A stretch of DNA of 64,000 bases from a candidate division WOR-3 bacterium. GTDB lineage: Bacteria > Hydrothermota > Hydrothermia > UBA1063. Numbering within the stretch: the stretch's first letter is position 1; every line of letters starts with the position of its first letter. The DNA lies in NCBI GenBank assembly GCA_039803545.1, contig JBDRYS010000003.1:1-64000 (forward strand). Direction: 5' to 3'. The translations under genes and the position numbers were made by a program. This document shows positions 1-8,417 of the stretch, piece after piece. The notes under the pieces were generated by a model, which worked only from the letters and a program-made list of their open reading frames with translations, searched no databases and was not told the origin of the DNA.

Positions 1-125
1 GGTTAGCTACGTGTTACTCCGCCGTCCGCCGCTGACCTGCAGGTTGCCCCACAGGCCCGCTCGACTTGCATGGCTAAGACACGCCGCCAGCGTTAGCCCT
101 GAGCCAGGATCAAACCCTCCATAGG
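1..125 (-). rRNA. 16S ribosomal RNA, 5' end only
   Basis: The reverse complement contains the near-universal 16S 5' segment GTTTGATCCTGGCTCAG, followed by CGGCGTGT and CATGCAAGTCGAGCGG. The gene runs off the left edge, so only about 125 nt are visible; the mature 5' end near 125 is placed by counting back from E. coli position 12. The visible part is clearly more GC-rich than the surrounding genes, as is usual in thermophiles. Confidence 0.97.
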
Positions 126-219
126 AAACTATGTAAAGGTTCGATCCTATACTCGTACCAACTCTAACCTGCTACTCACCTGGTTGACAAAGAACACTAC
201 AACGTTTGTTAGTGTTATA

Positions 220-248
220 AATATAATATAAGGGGAATAGACTGTCAA
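220..248 (-). promoter_or_regulatory. rRNA operon promoter
   Basis: On the minus strand TTGACA (243-248) is followed after exactly 17 bp by TATATT (220-225). This is a near-consensus sigma-70 promoter reading into the 16S gene about 90 nt downstream. It lies back to back with the -10 box of the plus-strand gene at 271. Confidence 0.85.
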
Positions 249-255
249 GTCCCTT

Positions 256-261
256 TATAAT
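256..261 (+). promoter_or_regulatory. -10 box for gene 271, leaderless type
   Basis: A perfect TATAAT ends 9 nt before the ATG at 271, there is no Shine-Dalgarno, and no good -35 is visible. Transcription would start at or within a few bases of the start codon. The same arrangement recurs throughout the window. Confidence 0.55.
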
Positions 262-270
262 ATAAGTACT

Positions 271-1440
271 ATGAAGGAAATCGGAGCCGATGTTAGACGG
301 GATTTAATCGAGCTCGCAAATACGATATCAAAAACCAGTTATCCTAATTCCAATAAATTGAAAATCTTTTTTTACAACCTACTAACGCTCCAGGAAATAA
401 GGGATCACTTACTCCAGCTCAAGGAAAGCTACACCGAGTTAACCGGATTGAACCTTGATGATTTTGAACCTATGGAAATGGAAAGAATTATGAAACCGCT
501 CAGCAACGAATACTTTAGCTACCTCGAACAGAAGGGAATATCCGTAGATTTCTCAAACGAAAAGCTATTACTTTCCTTAGTTTATAAGAAAAATCCAAGA
601 GGCATTGAAGCAAGATACACAAGGCTTTTAAATCTCGTCACCCATCTATTTAACACGCCTACCACCTATGTAGCGATAAGCTTAAACATTGATAAAAACA
701 AGCTGAAAGCCAAAATTGGCGATGAATTTGAAAGATTGTCTGACTCACTAATAGAGAAATACTCGTGGAGAGACAAGCTGCTCAAGGCAATAAAATATTA
801 CCGAGACAATACAAAGCTCACAAATTTAGACGAAGCTTTGCTCAAAATTTTCGAAGGATTCTTAAAACTCACCAATACCATAGAACTTCTTGGCAAGAAT
901 TTAATTCCCATCGAAAAGAAAAGACAGATAATTAGAAATCTGAGTGAACCCATGGTAAATCTATCGGCAGGAATAATGCAATATAAAGACCTAAAAGAAC
1001 GAGCAAATGTAGAAATTATCGAAATGATAACAGATTTAGTGAATATTCTATTCAACGTACTGGCCTCTTTTGGAAAATTTCTATCAAAGGAAGGTGAGAA
1101 AACAGTCATTTATGGCATAATAGAGGCCTTAACCCCTCTTTATGTTTTGGGAATTGAGACATCTAACACCACAGAGGGAAGGCAAGTTGAACTATTAAGA
1201 AACAAATTAGCAAAACTCCTCAAGGAAAGGCATAATTTAATAGATCGTGAGACCGTGGGTGAATCAGGGCAATTCCTTTACGAGGGAGAAAATTTCTGGA
1301 ATTCATTGCTTATTGAGCGCGTTTTATGCAATAAAACACAGGAAATTTTTCAAATGCTTGGAATCCCGATAAAATTCCCAAAGACAGAGATTGATTACGA
1401 GAGCTTCTTTAAGCCCAATCAAGATGAAGAAATATACTAA
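271..1440 (+). CDS. Hypothetical helical protein, 389 aa
   Basis: I do not recognise a family. The protein has no signal peptide and no obvious membrane segment. It is rich in Leu, Lys, Glu and Ile with long predicted alpha-helical stretches, and has only one cysteine, near the C-terminus (VLCNKTQ). The reading frame is long and uninterrupted, and starts right after a TATAAT box with no ribosome-binding site, so translation is probably leaderless. It is divergent from the rRNA operon and stands alone, followed by a tRNA cluster. Codon use looks like that of its neighbours. A cytoplasmic structural or regulatory role is possible but unsupported. Confidence 0.75.
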   Translation: MKEIGADVRRDLIELANTISKTSYPNSNKLKIFFYNLLTLQEIRDHLLQLKESYTELTGLNLDDFEPMEMERIMKPLSNEYFSYLEQKGISVDFSNEKLLLSLVYKKNPRGIEARYTRLLNLVTHLFNTPTTYVAISLNIDKNKLKAKIGDEFERLSDSLIEKYSWRDKLLKAIKYYRDNTKLTNLDEALLKIFEGFLKLTNTIELLGKNLIPIEKKRQIIRNLSEPMVNLSAGIMQYKDLKERANVEIIEMITDLVNILFNVLASFGKFLSKEGEKTVIYGIIEALTPLYVLGIETSNTTEGRQVELLRNKLAKLLKERHNLIDRETVGESGQFLYEGENFWNSLLIERVLCNKTQEIFQMLGIPIKFPKTEIDYESFFKPNQDEEIY

Positions 1441-1554
1441 GATTCCTGCTTTCTAAGCCACCGTAGAATATGGCAGACCTGAAATCTAATTTAGAAAGTT
1501 CTCTAAGGAAATGATTTTAGTAGCATTATGACCTGAATTTGGATTACCCTTTGC

Positions 1555-1583
1555 TTGATTGTACATAGGTCAAATTTTATAAT
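1555..1583 (+). promoter_or_regulatory. Promoter of tRNA Pro-Arg-His cluster
   Basis: TTGATT (1555-1560), 17 bp spacer, then TATAAT (1578-1583), 9 bp before the first tRNA. It is the only good promoter in the gap and should drive all three tRNAs. Confidence 0.75.
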
Positions 1584-1592
1584 TACCAACTA

Positions 1593-1667
1593 CGGGGCGT
1601 AGCGCAGGTTGGTTAGCGCGCCTGCCTTGGGAGCAGGAGGTCGGTGGTTCGAGTCCACTCGCCCCGA
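1593..1667 (+). tRNA. tRNA-Pro (TGG anticodon)
   Basis: Acceptor arm CGGGGCG/CGCCCCG, D-arm with GGTTGGTTAG, anticodon stem CCTGC/GCAGG enclosing CTTGGGA (anticodon TGG) and T-loop GGTTCGAGTCC. The discriminator is A and no CCA is encoded. Confidence 0.97.
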
Positions 1668-1674
1668 TTGGGGA

Positions 1675-1748
1675 GCGCCCGTAGCTCAACAGGATAGAGC
1701 AGCGGATTTCTAATCCGCTGGTTGGGGGTTCAAGTCCCTCCGGGCGCA
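1675..1748 (+). tRNA. tRNA-Arg (TCT anticodon)
   Basis: Acceptor arm GCGCCCG/CGGGCGC, anticodon stem GCGGA/TCCGC with loop TTTCTAA (anticodon TCT) and T-loop GGTTCAAGTCC. No encoded CCA. It begins 7 nt after tRNA-Pro. Confidence 0.97.
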
Positions 1749-1753
1749 AATAT

Positions 1754-1830
1754 GGTGAGCGTAGCTCAATTGGCAGAGCGCCAGACTGTGGATCTGGTGG
1801 TTGGGGGTTCGAGTCCCCTCGCTCACCCCA
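1754..1830 (+). tRNA. tRNA-His (GTG anticodon)
   Basis: Acceptor arm GTGAGCG/CGCTCAC, with the extra G-1 (1754) opposite discriminator C (1827) that marks tRNA-His. Anticodon loop CTGTGGA (GTG). CCA is encoded at 1828-1830, unlike the two tRNAs before it. Confidence 0.97.
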
Positions 1831-1954
1831 TTTTAAAAATCGGAAAACTTTATGTGTAGCATCCTTTTGTAACTTTTTGGAGTCAATCCGCTGTAATAGT
1901 GCTCCAAAATGCTTATAGATTTCCATGCAGAGTTCTTCTGAAGCAGTTCAATTA

Positions 1955-2035
1955 GTTATAATATAGTTCCAATACGGGATTGGAACGTAAAAATTGTCCC
2001 ACCCCTCGATGGCTCAACCCGTTATAATATAGTTC
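1955..2035. repeat. Two direct copies of a 15-bp AT-rich motif
   Basis: GTTATAATATAGTTC occurs at 1955-1969 and 2021-2035, spaced 66 bp. The first copy runs into an inverted repeat GTTCCAAT/ATTGGAAC. The rest of 1831-2120 shows no gene. The spacing resembles one CRISPR repeat-spacer unit, but two copies are too few to call an array. They could also be two promoter-like -10 regions. Confidence 0.4.
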
Positions 2036-2120
2036 TAAAACCCCTAAACAGAAAACTCCTTAAATTAATTGAGCTTGAACCTTCCCCAAAATCTCCCGTT
2101 AAACCTTCAGCCTTTAAACA

Positions 2121-4109
2121 CTACTCAATTATCACGACCCTTTTCTTATTATATCCTTTGTCACTCTTGTAAATCAAATAGTAAACACCGCTTTTTAATT
2201 CGGATAGATCCATTACTCCATTGTGGACTTTTACCTTATCCATCAATCTACCATCAGCACTATAAAAACGCACCTCACTCAAGTTGTCATCAAACTTCAA
2301 CAACTCTCCTCTTTTCACAAAAAGAGTATTAAATTTAGACGGGCCAAATTGTTCCCCTACGCTACTGTTTATACCAAATAGGGTTGCTAAAAAGTTTTTC
2401 TTGGTCATATAGGTTCCAGAGGTTCCAACACCTTCAACGCCAAATCCAAGGAAGATGATCTTGCTTCCCGATGGATGAACCCTGTAAACACCTGCTACCG
2501 AATCTGCATCAGAGCCGGTCAACGCCCTGTAATAAAGGATGGGAAGGGACCCTAAACCTGCAACAACCTCCATCACATCCTTTGAAGTTTGGTTTGAATA
2601 GGCACCAGCACCGCCAATAACCACTGAGTCATTTGTGCTGAAAACAGTTCCTGTTCCCTTGAGTTTTCTATCACCTGTATTAGCGGCAACGAAAGTCACG
2701 CCCAAATAATCCCTCAGGAAAGACGGATTAAGGGTGTCGAAACTTTCAGCAATATTTTGACCTGAAATTATAAGGTTTTTGCCATTGTTGATCGCACTTA
2801 TAAACAGGTTGGCATCGGTGTTATCCGGCAGCCTTTGACCTGAAACGTAAAAAATTGTCCTGTAGTCGTTATACAGATAAGGTTTACCACTGTCAGCTTC
2901 TGAGAACCATTCGTAGGCAAAATTAAGAGAATCTATGAAAGGCTTCAGGTAATTTTTGAGACTATTATCGTAACTCCCATCCCATACAAGGATGGTATCG
3001 ACGCCTATCTTTATCTGAATCGTATCAACTCTCGAAAGAATGCCATCCCAGGAATAATCCAGTACCAATTTTGCATACTGTGGATTATCGAAGTCACCAA
3101 CTTGAACCTGTACCGGCACTTCAACGGTATCATTAACCGGAATAACCGAATAGTTAAACATTGTATCTAAAAGGCTCAGGTATTGACTAAGGGATCTAAT
3201 TCTTAACACTACGTTATGGGCATCGGAGAAAGGCGCCACACTGGTTAATGCAAGATTTATAATGCCATTCTCGTTTCTTTCAAATCGTCTGTTATTATTC
3301 GCATCCGAAATACCTCTAAACATGGCCTGTAAATAACCGAAATTCACGGTTACCCGGGCTTTACCGGATTGCAAAACATTCCCTGCATTCAGTGTATAAG
3401 AGCCAAGATAATCAGGTATTTGATATATCGAATCCTGTTGAACAAAGGCAGCAACATAGTAGTATGGTGCCCTTATTAGTTGGGGAATAGAGAAAGAGAA
3501 GTTGAAGATTGCCGAGTCTCCACGCCCAAGGGCTAAGCTCGTACCCGAAGCATTAGGCCACATCCCTCTTACTACGTACCTCAATATGTTCATATTTTGC
3601 CAGTTGTAAAAGATGGAATCCTCAAGGATAGCCACCCTTAGCTTAAGTTGAGAAGGGATTGGAATGGAATTATCGGAGGTCATGAAAACTTTTACTCGCG
3701 CGTTAGCAACGAGGGTATTTGGGTTGAAACTCAAAATTTCGACCTTAATGGAACACGGAGCAACCTCTTGAAAGCTCTGACGGACGTAATTATCTAAAGG
3801 TGTAAAAACTCCATCCCACCCGCCGACAATGGCTTTGTTACCGGAGACAACAGTGGTAGGATAACCAGGAACATTGTAATAAGAGGCCCTTGTAACAGAA
3901 TAAGAATGATAAAAGGGGTCCGAGGTACTGGGATGATACTTTATCACTGTAAGTGATTCACCATAAATAGATTCTAACTGCGTTATTGCCTGGGCTACAT
4001 AGGGACAGTATGGACACCAAGTTGCGGTGAAATTCTCTATTAGCACATTCTTTCTGTGCGCATGGGCAAAACTCACAATTATTAACAATACTGCCATTAA
4101 CTTTTTCAT
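2121..4109 (-). CDS. Secreted Omp28-type thioredoxin-fold protein
   Basis: 662 aa with a signal peptide, then a thioredoxin-like domain whose active site WCPYC puts cysteines at 32 and 35 (ENFTATWCPYC). This N-terminal pattern is typical of the Omp28 family of outer-membrane/secreted proteins. The middle (about 200-590) looks like beta-sandwich surface domains. The last 70 residues end FYSADGRLMDKVKV...LKSGVYYLIY, a type IX (Por) C-terminal sorting domain. The start at 4109 is chosen because GAGGGA sits 6 nt upstream and the signal peptide begins there; an in-frame ATG at 4157 would add a stretch lacking these. A TATAAT lies on the minus strand at 4131-4136. Role: probably an exported or surface thiol-disulfide protein. 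Confidence 0.85.
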   Translation of the reverse strand: MKKLMAVLLIIVSFAHAHRKNVLIENFTATWCPYCPYVAQAITQLESIYGESLTVIKYHPSTSDPFYHSYSVTRASYYNVPGYPTTVVSGNKAIVGGWDGVFTPLDNYVRQSFQEVAPCSIKVEILSFNPNTLVANARVKVFMTSDNSIPIPSQLKLRVAILEDSIFYNWQNMNILRYVVRGMWPNASGTSLALGRGDSAIFNFSFSIPQLIRAPYYYVAAFVQQDSIYQIPDYLGSYTLNAGNVLQSGKARVTVNFGYLQAMFRGISDANNNRRFERNENGIINLALTSVAPFSDAHNVVLRIRSLSQYLSLLDTMFNYSVIPVNDTVEVPVQVQVGDFDNPQYAKLVLDYSWDGILSRVDTIQIKIGVDTILVWDGSYDNSLKNYLKPFIDSLNFAYEWFSEADSGKPYLYNDYRTIFYVSGQRLPDNTDANLFISAINNGKNLIISGQNIAESFDTLNPSFLRDYLGVTFVAANTGDRKLKGTGTVFSTNDSVVIGGAGAYSNQTSKDVMEVVAGLGSLPILYYRALTGSDADSVAGVYRVHPSGSKIIFLGFGVEGVGTSGTYMTKKNFLATLFGINSSVGEQFGPSKFNTLFVKRGELLKFDDNLSEVRFYSADGRLMDKVKVHNGVMDLSELKSGVYYLIYKSDKGYNKKRVVIIE

Positions 4110-4341
4110 TCTTCCCTCTTGTTTACTAAAATTATAACAGCCAATGATAAAATTCAAAAGTTTTAAATATACTGGAATGGATCCTCACAAAAAGCGAGGA
4201 AGAAAAAAGAGAGTCGCCTTCCGGTTCTTTCGCAGGGGCGGAGGTAAATACTATTCAAGTTATCCACAATCCCAAATAGAACAAACAAAATTTCACTCCC
4301 AATTTATTGCAAAAGTAAAAATTCATAAACCGGTGGAATAG

Positions 4342-4618
4342 TCGCTTAACTATGTCTAATCCAAATCTTACAACTATTTAGCACTGCTTGCACATACAAA
4401 GCCAACCATCGCCTCCCAACCATTAACGTCTCAAAATTCAGAGGTAATGCCTCTTAAATTTAAACTCCAAAGATCTTCTACATTAGGTAATTCGAACGAT
4501 TATTAAAACTGCTTATCAAAAGTTACACAATTGCAAAACTTTACCAGTTTATAAAACTTGTGATCTCGATAAATGCAAACCCCTTGGGTGTAAGAAAATA
4601 AATTTCTCCCTGTTCCCC
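4342..4618. other. Gap without recognisable gene
   Basis: This stretch lies beyond the end of the peptide-maturation operon. It is AT-rich with many stops in all frames and no convincing Shine-Dalgarno plus start pairs. Beyond the hairpin at 4619-4651 I see no structured element. Confidence 0.6.
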
Positions 4619-4651
4619 CTGTGCCAGCGTCCCTTTGGGACGCTGGCACAG
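4619..4651. other. Perfect 15-bp hairpin at end of peptide operon
   Basis: CTGTGCCAGCGTCCC (4619-4633) pairs perfectly with GGGACGCTGGCACAG (4637-4651) around a TTT loop. It lies about 45 nt past the stop codon of the third precursor on the minus strand. Neither side has a U-tract, so it is not a textbook intrinsic terminator. It may stabilise the transcript's 3' end, or be a small mobile or repetitive palindrome. Confidence 0.6.
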
Positions 4652-4695
4652 AAAAGGAAACAAAGGGTTAAAAGGCTACTTCAATAATCTTCAGC

Positions 4696-4821
4696 TTATT
4701 TATTACTACTCCCTTCGGGTTTTTCTTTCTTACATTTTACGAGGAAGCATCCGCAATACTTTTTGCCCCATGCACGGAGCGCTTCCTTTATATTATCCTT
4801 TGTTTTGTTGATCCACTTCAT
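4696..4821 (-). CDS. RiPP-like precursor peptide 3 (CGCFLVKC)
   Basis: 41-residue ORF. The N-terminus is M-K-W-I-N-K, and the core at residues 22-30 is Y-C-G-C-F-L-V-K-C, followed by a short Lys/Glu/Ser tail. It starts 9 nt after the stop of the outer-membrane barrel gene, with AGGGGG placed 5 nt before the ATG, so it is translated and co-transcribed with the operon. It shares both the M(K/R)xIN start and the CGCFLxxC core with two other small ORFs at 9751-9855 and 9866-9979. Three independent small frames sharing the same motifs around a SPASM maturase cannot easily be chance. Inference: substrate of the radical SAM enzyme at 8404-9702, with cysteines 23, 25 and 30 as likely modification sites. 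Confidence 0.8.
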   Translation of the reverse strand: MKWINKTKDNIKEALRAWGKKYCGCFLVKCKKEKPEGSSNK

Positions 4822-4830
4822 AAACACCCC

Positions 4831-6789
4831 CTAAAACTCCAGCTTTAATTTAACAGAAAAGCTTCTGCTTGTCATCTCATAACTTCCGCCATCCTTTCTC
4901 CATACTGCATCACCAAGGAAGAGGATCGAGAGATAATCCGTCAAATAGATGTAGCCGACATTTTTGAGATAGAGGGTCTGGTTTTGTCCGTCATCATTAT
5001 GTTCAATGTAAGGCTTCAGGATAAACCTATCCTTTAAAACAGGCACTAAACCGAAGAGCTGGAATATTGAGCTTTTCCCCTGACCATATTTTAAACTCTG
5101 GAAATTCACGCCAAGATTTAAGAGATTGAAGGGCGAAACCTTGACCTTAAAGGTCACATTATCGCTGTTTTCACTAAGATATTTCCCCTTCATAAAGGAA
5201 ATTCCTACATTGTTATAACTGGCTGGGGAATAAGATAAGGAAATCCCACCAAAGCTAAAATACCTGTCTTCATCCGGAATAAAAGTGAGGTAGTTCAATT
5301 TATCCCTCATATAGCTCAAGCTCACTCCAAAGGGACCCTTAGCACCATCTAAATTTGCATTTAAAAATCTCTCTATTAGGCTGTCATTGGAAAGGTCCCT
5401 TAACTCATCGAAGGAAAACCGGGGCTTAACAAAGGATGCCTTACCAAGGGGAATTCCATAACCACAGTCAAAGGAATATTCTCTTATATTTTCAAAATCA
5501 ATCGGGCTGAAAGGCATTATGAAATTCTGATCAATCTGCAAGAAGGAGGCTGAAGCCTCCAACCCCTTAAATTCACTTCTTCTGTAGAACCTTACATAAT
5601 ATAAGTTTGATTTTTCATCAAACCTGCGAGAAACCTGGGATTGAAAGCCAAACCCCAACTTAGGCATTACAATACCACCAAAATCAAGGGAAGCCAAGGA
5701 ATAAGAAGAGGGACTCCATACATAAAAGGTCCCCACATTAAATCCACGCACAGGTGAGAAGTTAACCTTTCCAAAGGAAAGGGTATCGTAATTTTCATCG
5801 TTCAAAAGAAAGACAATTCCATTGACCTTTTCCGTCTTTGTGTAAAACTTGGCTGCGAATTTGATGTCCTCAAAAGCCCTTGTCCAAACAAGCTGGTAAG
5901 GTAAAGAGTAGAGGTCTCTCCCTTCCATAAAGACTTCTCTTTTTTCTGGATAATAAATGGGCCTTCTTCTAAGAGAAATCTCCTTAACATCCGCTTCAAT
6001 TTCAGAAAAATCTGGCTTCAACACAATATCAAAAAGGGTCGAAGCCCCCTTTTTGAATCTGAAAGCACCGCCGAAAGCCATGCGGTTAAAATTCAAAGAA
6101 TCCTGCCTCTGCGACCAACCCCTCACATAGAAGCCCGACTTCAGTTGAAGGGCACTCCCGTAGTTGGATTCTGCCTGTAGATTTTCAAAGTTTATATTTA
6201 TCCTATGCATATGGGAAAGAGATTGGAAAGAGCCTTCAGTGTTAGAAAACTGGAACTCCCCAGCTCCAGCGATAAATCTCCCCAACTTGATACCCCATTG
6301 GTTTTTGGTATAAGAAATGCCAGAAAGGGGTATTAAAATCAAAACATCATAACCATAATTGGTAATCTGAGCCCTGGCCTCCCATTTACCATCCCATTCT
6401 TCCACATTATCTCCACCTTCAGAAAGGATAAAATCCCTCTTAGTACCCGAAGGGTTAACCTGGAAACCATAAGCGGTATTTCCATTTCCAGCTGCGTCAA
6501 GAAAAACAAGGACATAGTCGTCGGCCATAATGTCTTCCTGGTCATCCTTTTTTACCGTTGAGGAAATCTTTGTCTTTTGGAAGTTTTTAAAGTAAATTGC
6601 AAAGGTGTTACCCCCAATAATTCCCACGTTGAAGAAAGTTGATTCAGCGGGAAAACTATCTAAATTGGGGTATACTTGGTAAAGCCTTTTATCAGGTTCT
6701 GGAAGAGATGCCCTTGAGACAAACTCTTCCACCGTTGGTGTATAGATGGGTTCTATGATGAGTTTTGCGATTAGCATTAACAAAATCAT
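4831..6789 (-). CDS. CBM9-like / DUF5916 outer-membrane beta-barrel
   Basis: 652 aa. The N-terminal hydrophobic segment looks like a signal peptide. Residues about 85-205 have the CBM9-like pattern of DUF5916 proteins (DDYVLVFLDAAGNGNTAYGF, then WGIKLGRF). Residues about 255-300 carry the family block KPDFSEIEAD...YYPEKREVFMEGRDLY, and the rest is alternating aromatic beta-strands ending in Phe (KLKLEF), as in outer-membrane barrels. GGAGG lies 6 nt before the ATG. It sits 11 nt downstream of the ABC exporter and just before precursor 3. Known barrels of this class are often called putative outer-membrane receptors. In this operon I infer an outer-membrane pore or receptor for the modified peptide. 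Confidence 0.85.
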   Translation of the reverse strand: MILLMLIAKLIIEPIYTPTVEEFVSRASLPEPDKRLYQVYPNLDSFPAESTFFNVGIIGGNTFAIYFKNFQKTKISSTVKKDDQEDIMADDYVLVFLDAAGNGNTAYGFQVNPSGTKRDFILSEGGDNVEEWDGKWEARAQITNYGYDVLILIPLSGISYTKNQWGIKLGRFIAGAGEFQFSNTEGSFQSLSHMHRININFENLQAESNYGSALQLKSGFYVRGWSQRQDSLNFNRMAFGGAFRFKKGASTLFDIVLKPDFSEIEADVKEISLRRRPIYYPEKREVFMEGRDLYSLPYQLVWTRAFEDIKFAAKFYTKTEKVNGIVFLLNDENYDTLSFGKVNFSPVRGFNVGTFYVWSPSSYSLASLDFGGIVMPKLGFGFQSQVSRRFDEKSNLYYVRFYRRSEFKGLEASASFLQIDQNFIMPFSPIDFENIREYSFDCGYGIPLGKASFVKPRFSFDELRDLSNDSLIERFLNANLDGAKGPFGVSLSYMRDKLNYLTFIPDEDRYFSFGGISLSYSPASYNNVGISFMKGKYLSENSDNVTFKVKVSPFNLLNLGVNFQSLKYGQGKSSIFQLFGLVPVLKDRFILKPYIEHNDDGQNQTLYLKNVGYIYLTDYLSILFLGDAVWRKDGGSYEMTSRSFSVKLKLEF

Positions 6790-6800
6790 AAAGACCTCCT

Positions 6801-8417
6801 TTATGTTTGGTTTATGTATGATGGTTTCTCTAACTTTATAACCTCAAAGCCACTTAAGTCCACCTCCTGGGACGGTAACGCGACAATCAACCCCTTGCCT
6901 TCTGAATATTCCTTTATCAACCTCCAATAAAACTCCTTTGAATCATCATCGAGATTGGCAAGGGGTTCATCAAGTAAAATAAAATCCCTTTTACCCCTCG
7001 ATAAAGCGATAAGTAATGAGAGTTTCTGCTTTTCCCCCGCTGAAAGCTGGCTAAACTTTAGATCGTCTCTTCCCTTTAAAACTTCATTTTTAGCTATTTC
7101 CACAAGCCCGTCCCTTGCGATAAGATCCAAATTATCCTTCAGGGAGGGCAAAAGCATTGGTGGATAAAAGGAAACAGCGAATCTTTGGAAATACTCAAAC
7201 TTATCCAACTCTTTTAAATCGTATTTTCCATTGATTTTTATATCCCCTTCATCAGGTTCCAATATTCCCGTAATCACTTCAAGCAAGGTAGATTTTCCTG
7301 AACCATTAGGACCAATTATGGCATATTTTTTACCCTTTTTAAATTCAAAGGCAAAATTCGAGATAACTTCTTCATCTTCAAACTTTACGGCAATTGCCTC
7401 AAGGGAAATGGTTTCCAGTTCTCCTTCCAAGCTTTTTCCCCCTCTTTTTCCTTCCATTCCCTTAAACTCTTCAACCCTTTCTATGATACCCACAGTAGTT
7501 TGAATTTCGATAAAAATTTCAGAAAGGCTATCAATGGGAGAGGAAACATACCTCATAAGCTCCATAAAGGCTACCAATCCACCAACGGTAAGATGACCTC
7601 TAACTATTTCAATGGCACCAAGCAAAAAAACTCCAACAGGAAGAAAGTCGCTCAAAATACCGTAAAATCCTGAGTACATTCCACTCACTTCTGTCCTTTT
7701 CAATCTCAATCCTAAATAATCCCTCATCTTAGGTGCCAAAAGCCCTTTAACTTTCTCTAAAAGCCCCATGAAATTTATGAGCTTAAAACCCTTCAGCAGC
7801 TCAACGGCAGTTTCCCCAAAACGGGCTTTGTACTCTTGAAACTTCACAGAATAACCCCGAATAGCGTTTCCAAAAATCACATTTAAAAGATAGAAGACAG
7901 ATGATAGCACCAACACAAAAAGTGTAAGTTTCCAGGAAAGTTTAAGGCAGACGATAAGGCCAAAAGCAAAGATCAGGAAAATCTTAATAGCGAAGGTCAT
8001 CGTTGTGGTAAGGCTTTCCTCAAGTTCAGCGGGTTCATTAAAGACCCTTGAATAGAAGTAACCAGAGTCTTTACTCTTTATTGTTTTGTAGGGCAAGGAA
8101 TAGTAAACATTAAGTAGTTCAGAAACCAGCATTTTGTAGATTCCATTCCTCAACTTTTGGTCAATTACCTTCGAAAAGTAAAGCGTAATTTCCCTCAGAA
8201 TAACAACAACGGCAATCAAAATTGAATACAATCCTACGAGGCCAAGATTTCTCGAGGGTATAACGCGGTCTATGATTTCTTTGAAAATTAGAGGCACAGG
8301 CAGTTGTAATAAGGTTCCAATCAACAACAGGAGAAGAGAAAGGGCAAACAAACTCCCCTGGGAAAGGGTGTATTTTTTAAAATACTTTACAAAAAGTTTA
8401 AAATTATCCCATTGCAA
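6801..8417 (-). CDS. ABC exporter (fused permease-ATPase) of peptide operon
   Basis: 538 aa. Six membrane helices in residues about 20-290 are fused to an ATPase domain with Walker A GPNGSGKST (369-377), signature LSAGEKQK (458-465) and Walker B ILLDEP (catalytic Glu484). There is no N-terminal C39 peptidase domain, so it does not cleave a leader itself. Two usual residues look missing: the Q-loop Gln is replaced by Tyr418 (AVSFYPP), and the H-loop region reads IVALPSQE with no His. The start is TTG at 8417 with AAGGAG 7 nt upstream, overlapping the end of the maturase gene by 14 nt. Inference: it exports the peptide made by the neighbouring maturase. Confidence 0.88.
   Translation of the reverse strand: MQWDNFKLFVKYFKKYTLSQGSLFALSLLLLLIGTLLQLPVPLIFKEIIDRVIPSRNLGLVGLYSILIAVVVILREITLYFSKVIDQKLRNGIYKMLVSELLNVYYSLPYKTIKSKDSGYFYSRVFNEPAELEESLTTTMTFAIKIFLIFAFGLIVCLKLSWKLTLFVLVLSSVFYLLNVIFGNAIRGYSVKFQEYKARFGETAVELLKGFKLINFMGLLEKVKGLLAPKMRDYLGLRLKRTEVSGMYSGFYGILSDFLPVGVFLLGAIEIVRGHLTVGGLVAFMELMRYVSSPIDSLSEIFIEIQTTVGIIERVEEFKGMEGKRGGKSLEGELETISLEAIAVKFEDEEVISNFAFEFKKGKKYAIIGPNGSGKSTLLEVITGILEPDEGDIKINGKYDLKELDKFEYFQRFAVSFYPPMLLPSLKDNLDLIARDGLVEIAKNEVLKGRDDLKFSQLSAGEKQKLSLLIALSRGKRDFILLDEPLANLDDDSKEFYWRLIKEYSEGKGLIVALPSQEVDLSGFEVIKLEKPSYINQT

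Noticed and set aside
1570-1926. 118-residue reading frame on the minus strand
   Set aside because: It is the antisense of three tRNA genes; its GDSNPQPPDPQSGALPIELR-like string is the well-known false protein produced from such regions.
1955-2035. Calling a CRISPR array
   Set aside because: Only two short copies with one intervening segment and no cas genes in the window.
4144-4341. 65-residue basic frame on the plus strand
   Set aside because: It overlaps the promoter region of the minus-strand Omp28-type gene, has no ribosome-binding site and has low-complexity basic composition. Possible but unsupported.
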